From an uncultured Erysipelotrichaceae bacterium (lineage in GTDB: Bacteria; Bacillota_I; Bacilli_A; Erysipelotrichales; Erysipelotrichaceae), in the NCBI GenBank assembly GCA_947036815.1, contig CAMQRS010000002.1, positions 1-64,000 of the forward strand: DNA of 64,000 nt, read 5' to 3'. A program made the translations under genes and the position numbers. Below are positions 35,889-46,109 of the stretch, one piece after another (within the stretch, counting starts at the first letter, position 1; each line of letters begins with the position of its first letter). Below the pieces are notes generated by a model. That model saw only the letters and a program-made list of their open reading frames with translations, had not been told where the DNA came from and made no database searches.

Positions 35889-36659
35889 TTATACAATAAA
35901 TTGTAGTAAACAATAAAAATATATTAAATTATATAACAATGAATCCACACGGTCTAAAAAACCACCATGTCCTGGAAATATATTTGAAAAATCTTTAATA
36001 TGAAAATGACGCTTTATTGCTGAAAAACTTAAATCACCAATTTGAGAAACAACAGGCAATGTTAAGGAAGCAAAGATAAGCATAAATATCGATACTTCAC
36101 TTAAGTAGTAGTATGCGAAAGTCATTGATATAATAAACGAAAATACAATTCCTCCAACTGATCCTTCAATTGTTTTATTCGGTGATAATCGTTTACATAA
36201 CTTAGTTTTTCCAAAAAATGAACCTACCAAGTAAGCTCCCGTATCACACACATATGTTGCAAATATAATATACCAAATATAATTTGGGTTTGTATCATGA
36301 ATTACCGTGAATGCATTAGCAAATATAAATAAAACAATAAATATAGCACACATCATAATCGCATCTAAACTATGAAGTAGTCCAGTAATTACTGGCATCG
36401 AAAACAAAATTAAGATAGCTAATGATAGGCATGCTAATACATATGCTTCAGGTACAAACAATAATGAAAAACATGCTAATAAAATTGCCAAATAAAATAT
36501 TGGCGGCATCTTTTTATAGTTCTCCATCAACATAAACAATTCAAATCCTCCAACAACAACAATTAAAGCAACTAAAGCATTTAGCAAAATACCGCCAAAT
36601 ACTAAAGGTGGAATAACACATCCTACAATCATTAAACCCGTAATAGCTCTAGTTTTCAT
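35889..36659 (-). CDS. cdsA: phosphatidate cytidylyltransferase
   Basis: 256 aa, about eight membrane segments, with the CDP-diacylglycerol synthase signature SPNKTIEGSVGG and the C-terminal KDFSNIFPGHGGFLDRVDS. It makes CDP-diacylglycerol for phospholipids; PgsA, encoded at 62371-62964, uses it. It overlaps uppS by 1 bp (TAATG). Confidence 0.95.
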   Translation of the reverse strand: MKTRAITGLMIVGCVIPPLVFGGILLNALVALIVVVGGFELFMLMENYKKMPPIFYLAILLACFSLLFVPEAYVLACLSLAILILFSMPVITGLLHSLDAIMMCAIFIVLFIFANAFTVIHDTNPNYIWYIIFATYVCDTGAYLVGSFFGKTKLCKRLSPNKTIEGSVGGIVFSFIISMTFAYYYLSEVSIFMLIFASLTLPVVSQIGDLSFSAIKRHFHIKDFSNIFPGHGGFLDRVDSLLYNLIYFYCLLQFIV

Positions 36660-37348
36660 TATACCCCTCCAAATCGTCTATTTCTTTGATTAAATTCATA
36701 TACAACTTCATGTAATTTCTCTTCATTAAATTCTGGCCAAGCATAATCAACAAACATAAATTCTGCATACGCTAATTGCCACAATAAGAAATTTGATAAG
36801 CGTTGTTCTCCGCTCGTCCTAACCATTACATCCACATCAGGTAAATGAGAAGTCATCATATAATTAGAGAATACCTCTTCGTTATTTGATATTTCGACTT
36901 TTCCATCTACGACATCTTGTGCATAAGCATTCGCAGCCAAGCTAATTTCTCTTCGACTTCCATAGTTTAAAGCGATAACTAATTCTAATCCGCTACAATG
37001 ATTTGTTTTACTTAAAGCATCTTTAATGACTTGTTGAGTTTCGATAGGAAATGCCTCTAACTCTCCAATGTATGAGACCTTAATATTATTTTCAATTAAT
37101 TCTTTTATATACTTATTGAAAAACATTTTTGGTAATTTACATAAAAAATTAATTTCATCATCAGGACGTTTCCAATTTTCAGTAGAAAAGGCATATAAAG
37201 TAATTGCCTGAATTCCCATTTTATTCGCCTCTAAAGCAACATCACGTATACGCTCTGCTCCTATTTTATGCCCGTAAGTTCTAGGTAGACCTTGTTTTTT
37301 TGCCCATCTACCATTACCATCCATAATAATCGCCATATGCTTAATCAT
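36659..37348 (-). CDS. uppS: undecaprenyl diphosphate synthase
   Basis: 229 aa starting MIKHMAIIMDGNGRWAKKQ, the signature N-terminus, and with SGEQRLSNFLLWQLAYAE, both conserved. It builds the C55 carrier lipid for peptidoglycan from isoprenyl units. GGAGGTAA lies before ATG 37348. The space between the frr terminator and this gene is too short for a normal promoter, so read-through from pyrH-frr probably drives uppS-cdsA-dxr-rseP. Confidence 0.97.
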   Translation of the reverse strand: MIKHMAIIMDGNGRWAKKQGLPRTYGHKIGAERIRDVALEANKMGIQAITLYAFSTENWKRPDDEINFLCKLPKMFFNKYIKELIENNIKVSYIGELEAFPIETQQVIKDALSKTNHCSGLELVIALNYGSRREISLAANAYAQDVVDGKVEISNNEEVFSNYMMTSHLPDVDVMVRTSGEQRLSNFLLWQLAYAEFMFVDYAWPEFNEEKLHEVVYEFNQRNRRFGGV

Positions 37349-37371
37349 TTTTAGTTACCTCCATAAACAAT

Positions 37372-37391
37372 AAACCCACATAAGTGGGTTT
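37372..37391 (-). terminator. weak terminator or attenuator between frr and uppS
   Basis: 8-bp perfect stem AAACCCAC/GTGGGTTT with a 4-nt loop. On the minus strand the following sequence is ATTGTTTATGG, a poor T tract, so termination is probably partial. Confidence 0.6.
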
Positions 37392-37398
37392 TGTTTCA

Positions 37399-37944
37399 TT
37401 AAATTGACATAATTTCTTTTATTTTATCTTCTACTAATACGTCTATTTGTTTTACAAATTCGTCTGTTAATTTTTGAACACTCTCTTGTCCATCTTTTTT
37501 AACATCTTCACCGAATTCTTTTTCTTTTTTAATTGCATCATTTGCATCTCTTCTTACATTACGCATCGCTACTTTCGCATCTTCTCCGCATTTAGTTGCA
37601 TCTTTAGCAAACTCTTTTCTTCTTTCCTCAGTTAACGCAGGAATATTAATTCTTAATATATCTCCTTCGTTTTGAATTGGATATCCTAAATTATGTTCAT
37701 TAAGTGCTCTTTCGATATCTTTGATAATTGATTTATCAAAAGGTTTAATGACTAATTGTCTACCCTCAACTACTGAAATAGAAGACATTTGATTAATTGG
37801 AGTTGGCGCTCCATAATACATTGCTTCTACATTTTCTAACATACCAGGATTTGCTCTACCAGTACGTATTGCTACTAAGTGTTTATGTAGTGTACCAATT
37901 GCTTTTTCCATCTTTTCTTCTGTGTTTAATAAGATCATTTCCAT
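37399..37944 (-). CDS. frr: ribosome recycling factor
   Basis: 181 aa. It has the standard RTGRANPGMLENVEAMYYG and PLP-like NQMSSISVVEGRQLVIKPF, then LTEERRKEFAK. With EF-G it splits post-termination ribosomes. ATG 37944 overlaps the pyrH stop by 1 bp (TAATG), indicating coupling. Confidence 0.97.
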   Translation of the reverse strand: MEMILLNTEEKMEKAIGTLHKHLVAIRTGRANPGMLENVEAMYYGAPTPINQMSSISVVEGRQLVIKPFDKSIIKDIERALNEHNLGYPIQNEGDILRINIPALTEERRKEFAKDATKCGEDAKVAMRNVRRDANDAIKKEKEFGEDVKKDGQESVQKLTDEFVKQIDVLVEDKIKEIMSI

Positions 37945-38660
37945 TATTTGTTACCATCCTTTGAAATTACAGTTCCATCAGCAGTTCCGATAACTGCTTT
38001 TAATATATTCCCTTTTTCATTCATATTAAATACTACTAAATCAATATCATTATCCATACAAATACTAGTTGCTGTTGTGTCCATCACTTGCAACCCTTGT
38101 TGTAATAAATCCATATAACTCAATGTATCGTATTTAGTTGCTGTAGAATCCTTTTTAGGATCCGCACTGTATACACCATCAACTCCATTTTTTGCCATTA
38201 AGATTACATCTGCATTAATCTCACTAGCTCTTAACGCTGCTGTTGTATCAGTAGAGAAGTAGGGACTACCTGTTCCTGCTCCAAAAATTACGATTCTACC
38301 TTTTTCTAAATGACGTTCTGCTCTTCTCACAATAAATGGCTCTGCGATTTTTTGCATTTCGATAGCAGTTTGAACACGAGTAGGCACTCCTGCTTGTTCT
38401 AATGCATTTTGTACTGCTAACGCATTAATTACTGTTCCCAGCATTCCCATATAGTCTGCTTGTACACGATCAATTCCCATTTGTTCAACCATTTTTCCAC
38501 GGATGAAGTTTCCTCCTCCGACAACGATTGCTAAATCTATTCCTAACGCATGGACTTCTTTCAACTCTTGCGCTAAATTTGATAACACTTTAGGGTCAAA
38601 TGCTTGCCCTTGTGAAGATAATGCCTCTCCACTTAATTTTAGTAAGACTCTTTTATACAT
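37944..38660 (-). CDS. pyrH: UMP kinase
   Basis: 238 aa of the amino-acid-kinase fold: [40 protein letters not shown] and DPKKD. It phosphorylates UMP to UDP for RNA, DNA and cell-wall nucleotide sugars. AAAGGATA precedes ATG 38660. Order rpsB-tsf-pyrH-frr is near-universal in bacteria; here pyrH has its own promoter. Confidence 0.98.
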   Translation of the reverse strand: MYKRVLLKLSGEALSSQGQAFDPKVLSNLAQELKEVHALGIDLAIVVGGGNFIRGKMVEQMGIDRVQADYMGMLGTVINALAVQNALEQAGVPTRVQTAIEMQKIAEPFIVRRAERHLEKGRIVIFGAGTGSPYFSTDTTAALRASEINADVILMAKNGVDGVYSADPKKDSTATKYDTLSYMDLLQQGLQVMDTTATSICMDNDIDLVVFNMNEKGNILKAVIGTADGTVISKDGNK

Positions 38661-38710
38661 AATGATATCCTTTCTAATGACAAGAGAATATACATCTCTT
38701 TTTCTTTAAC

Positions 38711-38739
38711 ATTATACTACAACTTAATAACTATTTCTA
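38711..38739 (-). promoter_or_regulatory. promoter of pyrH-frr
   Basis: -35 TAGAAA (38739-38734), 17-bp spacer, perfect -10 TATAAT (38716-38711). It lies just beyond the tsf terminator. Leader about 45 nt. Confidence 0.7.
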
Positions 38740-38757
38740 CTACAAATAAATGCAACT

Positions 38758-38790
38758 CTAAAAAAAGACACACCACCTAGGATGTGTCTT
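38758..38790 (-). terminator. intrinsic terminator after tsf
   Basis: Stem AAGACACA/TGTGTCTT (38783-38790 with 38765-38772), 10-nt loop, run of seven T on the minus strand. Confidence 0.88.
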
Positions 38791-38796
38791 AATAGA

Positions 38797-39687
38797 TTAT
38801 TTTCCAGCTAATTGAGCTGCAACTTCTTCTGCAAAGTTTTCTTCGCGTTTTTCAATTCCTTCACCTACTATATAACGAGTAAATGATAAGACTTCAGCAC
38901 TATTTGCTTTAGCAAATGCACCAACTTTTACAGCAGAATCTAAGAAATAAACTTGATCCACTAAACATACTTCTTGTAATGTTTTAGATACACGTCCTTC
39001 AACGATTCCTTGTAATACTTTTTCAGGTTTTGTAGCTAATGAAGCATCGTTTTTAAGGATTTCTAATTGAATTCCTCTTTCATGCGCGATGTATTCAGCA
39101 GGCATTTCATTTCTTGAAACGAATTGAGCTCCCATTGATGCAACTTGCATAGAAATGTTTTTAGCAATCACTGCATCTCCACCTTGTAATGTAGTAACAG
39201 CAGAAATTTTTCCACCATTATGCATATAACAACCAAATACTTCTCCATCTTTTGCTTCTAATACTTCAAATCTTCTTAACGTAATTTTTTCTCCGATTTT
39301 AGCAGTTGCAGTTGCAATTACTGTTTCAAGAGTTTCTCCGTTAATGTCTAATGCTAATGCAGCTTCAACAGTAGCTGGTTTAGCAGCTATTAAAGTAGCT
39401 TCAATAGTATTTAATAATGTAATAAATTGTTCGTTTTTAGCAACGAAATCTGTTTCAGAGTTAACTTCGAAAATAACAGCTGTATTTCCTTCAATTTTCA
39501 CTCTTGATAAACCTTCTGCAGCAATTCTACTTCCTTTTTTAGCTGCTGAAGCAATTCCTTTTTCACGTAACCAATCGATTGATTTAGCGATATCTCCATC
39601 ACATTCAGTAAGGGCTTTTTTACAGTCCATCATTCCTGCTGCAGTTATTTCGCGTAATTCTTTTACTTGACTTGCACTAATTGCCAT
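38797..39687 (-). CDS. tsf: elongation factor Ts
   Basis: 296 aa. UBA-like N-terminus with LREITAAGMMDCKKAL, the TDFVAKNEQF motif that disrupts the EF-Tu nucleotide site, and two subdomains of the dimerisation domain. It is the nucleotide-exchange factor of EF-Tu. CGGAGGAA precedes ATG 39687. It lies 18 bp after rpsB. Confidence 0.98.
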   Translation of the reverse strand: MAISASQVKELREITAAGMMDCKKALTECDGDIAKSIDWLREKGIASAAKKGSRIAAEGLSRVKIEGNTAVIFEVNSETDFVAKNEQFITLLNTIEATLIAAKPATVEAALALDINGETLETVIATATAKIGEKITLRRFEVLEAKDGEVFGCYMHNGGKISAVTTLQGGDAVIAKNISMQVASMGAQFVSRNEMPAEYIAHERGIQLEILKNDASLATKPEKVLQGIVEGRVSKTLQEVCLVDQVYFLDSAVKVGAFAKANSAEVLSFTRYIVGEGIEKREENFAEEVAAQLAGK

Positions 39688-39705
39688 GATCTAGTTCCTC
39701 CGATA

Positions 39706-40653
39706 TTAACGAGCTGCTGGAGTAGCTTTTGGAGCTGCTGCAGCGGCAGTTGTAGTAGTTGTTGCGTTATCTCTTTTAACATACGGTCTTCTGTATCCAT
39801 CTTTATTGTTTGGAGCAAAGTTTTTTCTATTTTCAAAACGACGACGTTTTTCTTCATTTCTTTGTCTTCTTCTTCTTTCGTTTTCAGCAATTTGTTCTTC
39901 TACATTGATAATTACATCTGCCATAGTAACATCTGCTTGATCTCCATCTGTAGAATGAGCAACTGATAATAATCCACCTTTTGCTTCAACGATTGCATCA
40001 GCCATTAATGTAATAATTAATTTTACTGAACGAATTGCATCATCATTAGATGCGATTGCGAAATCTACTTCTTCAGGATCACAGTTTGTATCTACCATAG
40101 CAAATACTGGGATTCCTAATTTTTTAGCTTCTGCAACTGCATTGTGTTCTTCTTTAGGGTCTACTACGAAAATTGCTTGTGGTAATTTTTTCATTTCTTT
40201 AATTCCACCTAGGAAATTTTCTAAACGTGCTTTTTGTTTTCTGTATTGAGCTTGCTCTTTTTTCGTGTAAACATCAATTAATCCTGAAGATTCCATTTCT
40301 TCAATTTCAACTAAACGTTTAACACGTTTTTGAATTGTTCTATAGTTTGTTAATAATCCACCTAACCATCTTTGGTTAACAAAGAAAGAACCTGAACGTA
40401 ACGCTTCCTCTTCAATTGTAGTTTGCGCTTGTTTTTTTGTTCCTACAAATAAAACTTTTCCCCCTTTTTCAGAGATTGCTTTAATTGCTGCATATGCATC
40501 TTCCACTTGGTCTAAAGTGTTTTCTAAGTTAATGATATGTACACCATTTCTTTGTGCGTAAATATTCCCCTTCATTTTAGGGTTCCATCTACGTGTTTGG
40601 TGTCCAAAATGTACACCGTTTTCTAATAATTTTCTCATTGAAATTACTGACAT
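39706..40653 (-). CDS. rpsB: 30S ribosomal protein S2 with long C-terminal tail
   Basis: 315 aa; the family is usually 230-260. Residues 1 to about 227 are a normal S2 ([35 protein letters not shown]). The tail after about 230 has a helical RERRRRQ-type stretch (about 255-275), then [18 protein letters not shown] and a low-complexity end of Thr and Ala (TTTTTAAAAA). S2 binds late at the platform of the 30S subunit. GAGGACA precedes ATG 40653. Confidence 0.96.
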   Translation of the reverse strand: MSVISMRKLLENGVHFGHQTRRWNPKMKGNIYAQRNGVHIINLENTLDQVEDAYAAIKAISEKGGKVLFVGTKKQAQTTIEEEALRSGSFFVNQRWLGGLLTNYRTIQKRVKRLVEIEEMESSGLIDVYTKKEQAQYRKQKARLENFLGGIKEMKKLPQAIFVVDPKEEHNAVAEAKKLGIPVFAMVDTNCDPEEVDFAIASNDDAIRSVKLIITLMADAIVEAKGGLLSVAHSTDGDQADVTMADVIINVEEQIAENERRRRQRNEEKRRRFENRKNFAPNNKDGYRRPYVKRDNATTTTTAAAAAPKATPAAR

Positions 40654-40781
40654 GTAATGTCCTCGCTTTCCGTTACTCCTCCACCACTTCTAAAATTAAT
40701 AACTCATAATCGCAAAAATTTGCTTTTGCTAGAGCACGGGATTAATTCATTCATGGTGTGTGTATTCACGCCTTCGCGTGC
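40654..40781 (-). ncRNA. long leader of rpsB-tsf, probable autoregulatory region
   Basis: About 125 nt between the predicted start and rpsB. The first 14 nt form a CACGC/GCGTG hairpin with a GAAG loop (40767-40780). Leaders of rpsB are autoregulated by S2 in several bacteria; no specific known motif could be matched here. Confidence 0.4.
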
Positions 40782-40787
40782 CTATAT

Positions 40788-40816
40788 ATAATATCATTTC
40801 CTACTTTTAATATCAA
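40788..40816 (-). promoter_or_regulatory. promoter of rpsB-tsf
   Basis: -35 TTGATA (40816-40811), 17-bp spacer, -10 TATTAT (40793-40788). Start expected near 40781. Confidence 0.75.
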
Positions 40817-40834
40817 TAAAAAGTTTCATTAATA

Positions 40835-40867
40835 TAAAAAACAAGAAAGAATACCTCTTTCTTGTTT
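40835..40867 (-). terminator. intrinsic terminator after xerC
   Basis: 11-bp perfect stem AAACAAGAAAG/CTTTCTTGTTT with a 7-nt loop and a T tract on the minus strand. It ends topA-trmFO-xerC. Confidence 0.88.
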
Positions 40868-40872
40868 CATTA

Positions 40873-41784
40873 TTACGTTGAACTTCTTGGATGCGATTCT
40901 TCATATACCTTCTTTAACTTCTCTTGACTTACATGAGTATATATTTGAGTAGTCGATAAAGAGGCATGTCCTAACAATTCTTGAACAACTCTTAAATCCG
41001 CTCCATTATCTAGCAAATGAGTTGCAAAACTATGTCTTAACATATGAGGATGTAACTTCATTTGAAGTCCACTCTTTGTCCCAGCAACATCTAAACGATA
41101 TTGCACACCTCTACTCGTCAAACACAACCCTCTTTGATTCACAAACATATTTTGATGTGTTTGAGCACCTAATAATTTCGGTCTTGTTTCTAAAGCGTAT
41201 CTTTGAATACGCTTCGCAATACTTGGATAAAAAGGTACATAACGATCTTTGTTCCCTTTACTTTCTCGTATAAAAACTATTCCCGCTTTTATATCAACGT
41301 CACCTAATTGTAAATGAATGACTTCAGAAACACGTAAACCACATGCATACATCAATTCGAACATTACTAGATCGCGTTGTTCTAACGGATTGATAACTTC
41401 AAAACTAGATAGCAGAGTTTCAATCTCATGAAAAAATAAGAATTCAGGAATTTTTTTATTAACTTTGAACGACTTGACATAAATCATTGGATTCACTGAA
41501 AATCCAATCACTCTTTGTAAATACTTATAAAAACTTCTAAGTGTCGATATCTTTCTAGAGATTGAACTATTTTGCAACATACATTTACGTTGTTTCTCAT
41601 CTCTTAAATAAATAATATAGTGATTCACAACAATACGATCTACATCTTCGAATCGTTTAATTTCTTGAGACTCTAAAAAGTCTTTGAACTCATTCAAATC
41701 TCTAGAATATGCATCATACGTATGGATACTAGCACTATTTATTTGTTGACAATAAGTTAAAAACCGCTCAATCAATAAATCCAT
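40873..41784 (-). CDS. xerC: tyrosine recombinase XerC-like, dimer resolution
   Basis: 303 aa. An N-terminal SAM-like DNA-binding domain (residues 1 to about 100) and a catalytic domain with R151, K176, H247, R250, H273 and Y282, the complete set. It resolves chromosome dimers at dif. It is at the codV/xerC position after topA-trmFO as in B. subtilis, but hslV, hslU and codY, which follow there, are absent and rpsB comes next. A XerD role cannot be excluded by sequence alone. Confidence 0.93.
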   Translation of the reverse strand: MDLLIERFLTYCQQINSASIHTYDAYSRDLNEFKDFLESQEIKRFEDVDRIVVNHYIIYLRDEKQRKCMLQNSSISRKISTLRSFYKYLQRVIGFSVNPMIYVKSFKVNKKIPEFLFFHEIETLLSSFEVINPLEQRDLVMFELMYACGLRVSEVIHLQLGDVDIKAGIVFIRESKGNKDRYVPFYPSIAKRIQRYALETRPKLLGAQTHQNMFVNQRGLCLTSRGVQYRLDVAGTKSGLQMKLHPHMLRHSFATHLLDNGADLRVVQELLGHASLSTTQIYTHVSQEKLKKVYEESHPRSST

Positions 41785-43076
41785 TAATCAAATAAACCGA
41801 TTGCTTCCTCGATCGTTTCAATCGCAAATTTAGCGTACGCAGCTTTCTTTTCATTCTTTCTTGCATTTTCTTTTAAACGCATAATTCCAAAATTTGCATT
41901 CATAGGTTGAAAATATTTAGGATTAGTACGTGTTATATAATGTGCCATACTACCAATCGCACAAGTATCATCTAATGTAACAAGTTCTTTACCTCTTACT
42001 AAATTAGCCATATTCAATCCCGCTAACATTCCGCTTGCTGCCGATTCAATATATCCTTCAACTCCACATAATTGACCTGCAAAAAACAAATTCTCTCTCA
42101 CTTGAGATTGATATGTTGGTTTTAAACATTTAGGTGCACAAATATATGTGTTTCTATGCATTACTCCATAACGTACAATTTCAACATTTTCTAATCCCGG
42201 AATCATCGATAAGATACGTTTTTGTTCTCCCCATTTTAAGTGAGTTTGAAATCCAACTAAATTATATAAACTTGCCGCTGCATCATCTTGTCTTAATTGA
42301 ACGACTGCATGCGCTCTTTTTCCACCATCTTTTTCTAATCCTACTGGTTTCATAGGACCAAACAACAATGTTTTTTCTCCACGTCTTGCTATTTCCTCAA
42401 AAGGCATACACCCTTCGAAATATTTTTCTTCAAAATCTTTTACTGGAACTGTTTCCGCATTTATTAATTCATGATAAAAAGCACTAAATTCTGCTTCATC
42501 CATCGCACAGTTGATGTAGTCAGCATCTCCTTTGTCATATCTTGATTTATAATATGCTTTACTAAAATCAATACTTTCTTTTGTTACAATAGGTGCTGCT
42601 GCATCATAAAAATGTAAATAATCTTCATTAAATAATTTTTTGATTTCATCACTTAATGCATCACTTGTCAATGGTCCAGTCGCTACAATCACATGTCCTT
42701 CTGGAATACTTGTCATTTCCGCTTCTACTACTTCAACCAATGGATGGCTTTTGATTATTTGTGTAATATTCTTAGAAAATGATTCGCGATCCACTGCTAA
42801 TGCACTTCCTGCAGGCACTGCTGTTTCATCAGCAACTTTCATAATAAGAGAATCAAACATACGCATCTCTTCTTTCATCACACCTACCGCATTATTAAGT
42901 GTATTTGAACGCAAAGAGTTACTACACACCAATTCTGCAAAGTTTTCGCTATGATGTGCAGGAGTCATTTTTTTGGGACGCATCTCTATTAGTGTTACCG
43001 GAATCCCTCTTTTGATCAACTGCCAACAAGCTTCACATCCTGCTAGCCCTGCTCCTATTATACTTACTCTTTCCAT
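41784..43076 (-). CDS. trmFO: methylenetetrahydrofolate-tRNA-(uracil(54)-C5)-methyltransferase
   Basis: 430 aa. FAD-binding [17 protein letters not shown] at the N-terminus, then [12 protein letters not shown] and [15 protein letters not shown], with [18 protein letters not shown] near the C-terminus. It makes m5U54 (T) of the tRNA T-loop with folate as carbon donor. It overlaps topA by 1 bp and xerC by 1 bp. Confidence 0.97.
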   Translation of the reverse strand: MERVSIIGAGLAGCEACWQLIKRGIPVTLIEMRPKKMTPAHHSENFAELVCSNSLRSNTLNNAVGVMKEEMRMFDSLIMKVADETAVPAGSALAVDRESFSKNITQIIKSHPLVEVVEAEMTSIPEGHVIVATGPLTSDALSDEIKKLFNEDYLHFYDAAAPIVTKESIDFSKAYYKSRYDKGDADYINCAMDEAEFSAFYHELINAETVPVKDFEEKYFEGCMPFEEIARRGEKTLLFGPMKPVGLEKDGGKRAHAVVQLRQDDAAASLYNLVGFQTHLKWGEQKRILSMIPGLENVEIVRYGVMHRNTYICAPKCLKPTYQSQVRENLFFAGQLCGVEGYIESAASGMLAGLNMANLVRGKELVTLDDTCAIGSMAHYITRTNPKYFQPMNANFGIMRLKENARKNEKKAAYAKFAIETIEEAIGLFD

Positions 43077-45247
43077 TAAGCTTCCTCATTTTCTTTCGTG
43101 TCTGCTTTTTCTTTTATATCTATTGGCTCTGTTGCCTCTATTTTTTCTGCATTATCTTCTACTTTTACTGCTTCCATATGTCTACATTTTGGATATCCAC
43201 TACATCCAATAAAGAATTTCCCATATCTACTCTTACGTTTCACCAATTCTTTACCACAATCTGGGCACATAACTCCGGTTGGCTCTGGTTTTTCTTTATC
43301 ACTTTTTATGTATTTACATTCCGGATAATTTTCACAAGCGAAAAACTCTCCAAAACGTCCTCTTTTTTTTACTAATTTTCCATCACAGTTTGGACATTTT
43401 TCATCTATCTTGTCTGCTTCTTCTTGCTTAATGTGTTTACATTCTGGATAGTTTCCACAAGCAATGAAATCTCCATATCTTCCTTTACGAATAACTAAGT
43501 CACTTCCACACTCTGGACATAATTCTCCAGTTTTTTCTGCCTCTATTTTTTCCATTCCTTCATTTGCTTTATCTACTAAAGGCATGAATTTATCATAGAA
43601 CGTTTGTAATTCCTCTATATTGTTCAACTCACCGTCTGCAATTTTATCCAATGCACCTTCCATTTCAGCAGTATATTTGACATTAATGATTGTGTTAAAA
43701 AATTCTTGTAACTTACTATCCGTCAACACTCCTTGTGTCGTTGGAAAAAAGACTTTTGTCTTCCCAGTTTCAGTTTGTTTCTTTAAATCCACATAACTTC
43801 TCGCTTGAAGTGTATCAATAATACTTGCATAGGTACTTGGCCTACCAATTCCATTTTCTTCCATCTCTTTGATTAAACGAGCTTCACTATAACGTAATGG
43901 TGGTTCCGTAAAATGTTGCTTCCCTTCTAAATCTACATTTGTTAATTCTTCATTTTCTTCAAGTTTTGGCAACAATTCATCTTTACTAGATTCATATGCT
44001 CCATACACCTTTAAATATCCATCAAAAATTTGAACACTTCCATTCGCATTAAATTCACATCCATTATTTTCAATAATCACTTGTAGCGAATCATTTTTAG
44101 CGGGCGCCATTAATGAAGCTAGTGTACGTGCATAAATTAGTTTATATAATTTAAACTGATCATTATTTAATCGTGATTTAATACTTTCAGGTGTTCTATT
44201 TACATCTGTAGGACGACAAGCTTCATGTGCATCTTGTGCTTTATCATCTTTTTTAACACGCACATTCCCTTGATACTCTTTTCCAAACTCTTGTTCAATA
44301 TATGATAATGCTGCTCCAATGAAATCAGCACTTAATCGAGTAGAATCCGTTCTCATATAAGAAATAAGACCTTCCGTACCACTCTCTAATTCAATACCTT
44401 CATATAACTTTTGCGCTACTTGCATTGTTTTTTTCGCACTAAAACCTAATTTAGTAGAAGCCTCTTGTTGTAACGTACTAGTAATAAACGGCATTTTCGG
44501 TTGTTTCTTTTTAATTTTCTTTTCTATTTTAGATACAATATATTTATCATTGCAACGTGCAATCAAAGCATTCGCTTCTTCCGCATTTACAAGTTTCGCT
44601 TTTTTACCATCTATCTTTTTAAGTTCTGCGTCAAATTTATTTCTACCTTTTGCTATGTGTGCCTGAACACTCCAATATTCTTCCGTGACAAAGGCATCAA
44701 TTTCACTTTCTCGCTCTACAATTAAACGTAACGCAACAGATTGCACACGTCCCGCCGATTTAGATTTAATCTTGCTTTGTAGTAATTTCGATAATTTAAA
44801 CCCAATGATACGATCGACCATTCTTCTTGTTTCTTGTGATTTTACTAAATCTGCATCCACACATCGAGGTGCATCAAAAGCTGCCATTACAGCACTCTTA
44901 GTTATTTCATTAAAAACAATACGGTTTTCATCATGATCTTCTAATTTTAACTCTTGCGCTAAATGCCACGCAATTGCTTCTCCCTCACGATCCGGGTCAC
45001 TCGCCAGATACACTTGGTCACTTTTTTTAGCCAGTTTTTTTAATTCTTTTACTATTTCTTTTTTATCTTTACTTATTTTATAAGTTGGTGTAAATTCATT
45101 TTCAACATCAATTCCTAACCCACCTTTACCAGATGTAGCTAAGTCACGTATATGTCCTTTACTTGAAACTACTTTAAAATCACTACCTAAATACTTTTCT
45201 ATTGTCTTAGATTTTGATGGTGATTCCACAATAACTAGTTTTGTCAT
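43076..45247 (-). CDS. topA: DNA topoisomerase I
   Basis: 723 aa. TOPRIM domain with [15 protein letters not shown] and [13 protein letters not shown], active tyrosine Y297 in SYMRTDSTR, then three C-terminal Cys4 zinc ribbons (CPECG...CGNYPEC, CPNCD...CENYPEC, CPDCG...CSGYPKC) and an acidic/basic tail. It relaxes negative supercoils. Strong promoter 25 bp upstream; first gene of topA-trmFO-xerC. Confidence 0.97.
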   Translation of the reverse strand: MTKLVIVESPSKSKTIEKYLGSDFKVVSSKGHIRDLATSGKGGLGIDVENEFTPTYKISKDKKEIVKELKKLAKKSDQVYLASDPDREGEAIAWHLAQELKLEDHDENRIVFNEITKSAVMAAFDAPRCVDADLVKSQETRRMVDRIIGFKLSKLLQSKIKSKSAGRVQSVALRLIVERESEIDAFVTEEYWSVQAHIAKGRNKFDAELKKIDGKKAKLVNAEEANALIARCNDKYIVSKIEKKIKKKQPKMPFITSTLQQEASTKLGFSAKKTMQVAQKLYEGIELESGTEGLISYMRTDSTRLSADFIGAALSYIEQEFGKEYQGNVRVKKDDKAQDAHEACRPTDVNRTPESIKSRLNNDQFKLYKLIYARTLASLMAPAKNDSLQVIIENNGCEFNANGSVQIFDGYLKVYGAYESSKDELLPKLEENEELTNVDLEGKQHFTEPPLRYSEARLIKEMEENGIGRPSTYASIIDTLQARSYVDLKKQTETGKTKVFFPTTQGVLTDSKLQEFFNTIINVKYTAEMEGALDKIADGELNNIEELQTFYDKFMPLVDKANEGMEKIEAEKTGELCPECGSDLVIRKGRYGDFIACGNYPECKHIKQEEADKIDEKCPNCDGKLVKKRGRFGEFFACENYPECKYIKSDKEKPEPTGVMCPDCGKELVKRKSRYGKFFIGCSGYPKCRHMEAVKVEDNAEKIEATEPIDIKEKADTKENEEA

Positions 45248-45271
45248 AAAAAATCCTCCTATTTCTAAAAT

Positions 45272-45300
45272 ATATTAACGTTACGATTTTGCTTTGTCAA
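45272..45300 (-). promoter_or_regulatory. promoter of topA-trmFO-xerC
   Basis: Perfect -35 TTGACA (45300-45295), 17-bp spacer, -10 TAATAT (45277-45272). The best -35 in the window. It overlaps the region right after the dprA stop. Confidence 0.85.
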
Positions 45301-45305
45301 CTACT

Positions 45306-46040
45306 TTATAAATCTTCTATATCATTTATCGTGCAAAAAAAGTTACTACCACTTTGAATTAAGGCATTACACCCCATTCCCTCTTCCCATAAAAACGGGT
45401 AAGGAAAACAGTATACTTCCTTTCCTAATTCTAATGCTTCATTGACTGAAATCATGGTTCCACTTCTCATCTTTGCTTCTACCACAATCAAATACTTACT
45501 AAGTGCGCTTACAATTCGATTACGCCAAGGAAAATGATATGCTAACGGCTTAACCCCTTTTGGATATTCACTAATGATTAAATGATCCTGTTTCATTATC
45601 TTATATAATTCTTCATTTACCTTTGGATATACAATATCAATTCCACAACCTAACACTCCCACAGTTTTACGACCGTGTGTAATCGCTTCACGATGTGAAA
45701 TGCTGTCAATCCCCATTGCTAAGCCACTCAAGATAGCATACTTACTATTTAGATGTAGTATCAGGGTGCATGCATTTCTGATTCCTAGTTCGCTTGGAAC
45801 GCGACTCCCAACAACTCCTATACACTCTCGATTCAATAGGCTGAAATCACCCTCATAAAAAATCACCCAAGGACGATACTTTAATTCTAATAATTGTCTT
45901 GGATATGCATCATCAACTAAAGTCACATAGTTACCATCATACTCGACATCAAAAGTCACTTCATTATTAATAACCGCTTTACTAATCTGTTTACAATCTC
46001 CTTGATACTTAATCGCATAATACAATAATTTCTTCCTCAT
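45306..46040 (-). CDS. dprA: DNA processing protein DprA
   Basis: 244 aa, the compact form without the C-terminal winged-helix domain. Rossmann-like core with GVVGSRVPSELG, LSGLAMGIDSISHREA, VGVLGCGIDIVYPK and SGTMISVNEALELGKEVYC. DprA receives incoming single-stranded DNA and loads RecA during transformation. It lies upstream of topA as in B. subtilis. No terminator between dprA and topA. Confidence 0.94.
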   Translation of the reverse strand: MRKKLLYYAIKYQGDCKQISKAVINNEVTFDVEYDGNYVTLVDDAYPRQLLELKYRPWVIFYEGDFSLLNRECIGVVGSRVPSELGIRNACTLILHLNSKYAILSGLAMGIDSISHREAITHGRKTVGVLGCGIDIVYPKVNEELYKIMKQDHLIISEYPKGVKPLAYHFPWRNRIVSALSKYLIVVEAKMRSGTMISVNEALELGKEVYCFPYPFLWEEGMGCNALIQSGSNFFCTINDIEDL

Positions 46041-46058
46041 GACATCACCTAATCATTT

Positions 46059-46064
46059 ATTATA
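46059..46064 (-). promoter_or_regulatory. -10 element of a likely dprA promoter
   Basis: TATAAT (46064-46059), 18 bp before dprA. The -35 position carries only TTTAGG, partly in the preceding terminator region. Confidence 0.45.
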
Positions 46065-46083
46065 TAAGATACGTAATATTCCT

Positions 46084-46109
46084 AAAAAAAAGAAACTGAT
46101 TACTCAGTT
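46084..46109 (-). terminator. intrinsic terminator after the band-7 gene
   Basis: AACTGA/TCAGTT stem (46104-46109 with 46094-46099) with a 4-nt loop and a T-rich run on the minus strand. The stop codon of the band-7 gene is within the hairpin. Confidence 0.75.

Noticed and set aside
36659-37371. Independent promoter for uppS-cdsA-dxr-rseP
   Set aside because: Only about 23 bp separate the hairpin from the uppS start and no -10 is visible; read-through is more likely.
39663-39890. Minus-strand open frame across the rpsB-tsf junction
   Set aside because: It is the shifted frame of the rpsB tail, rich in Leu/Gln from the Ala/Thr-coding repeats, with no ribosome-binding site.
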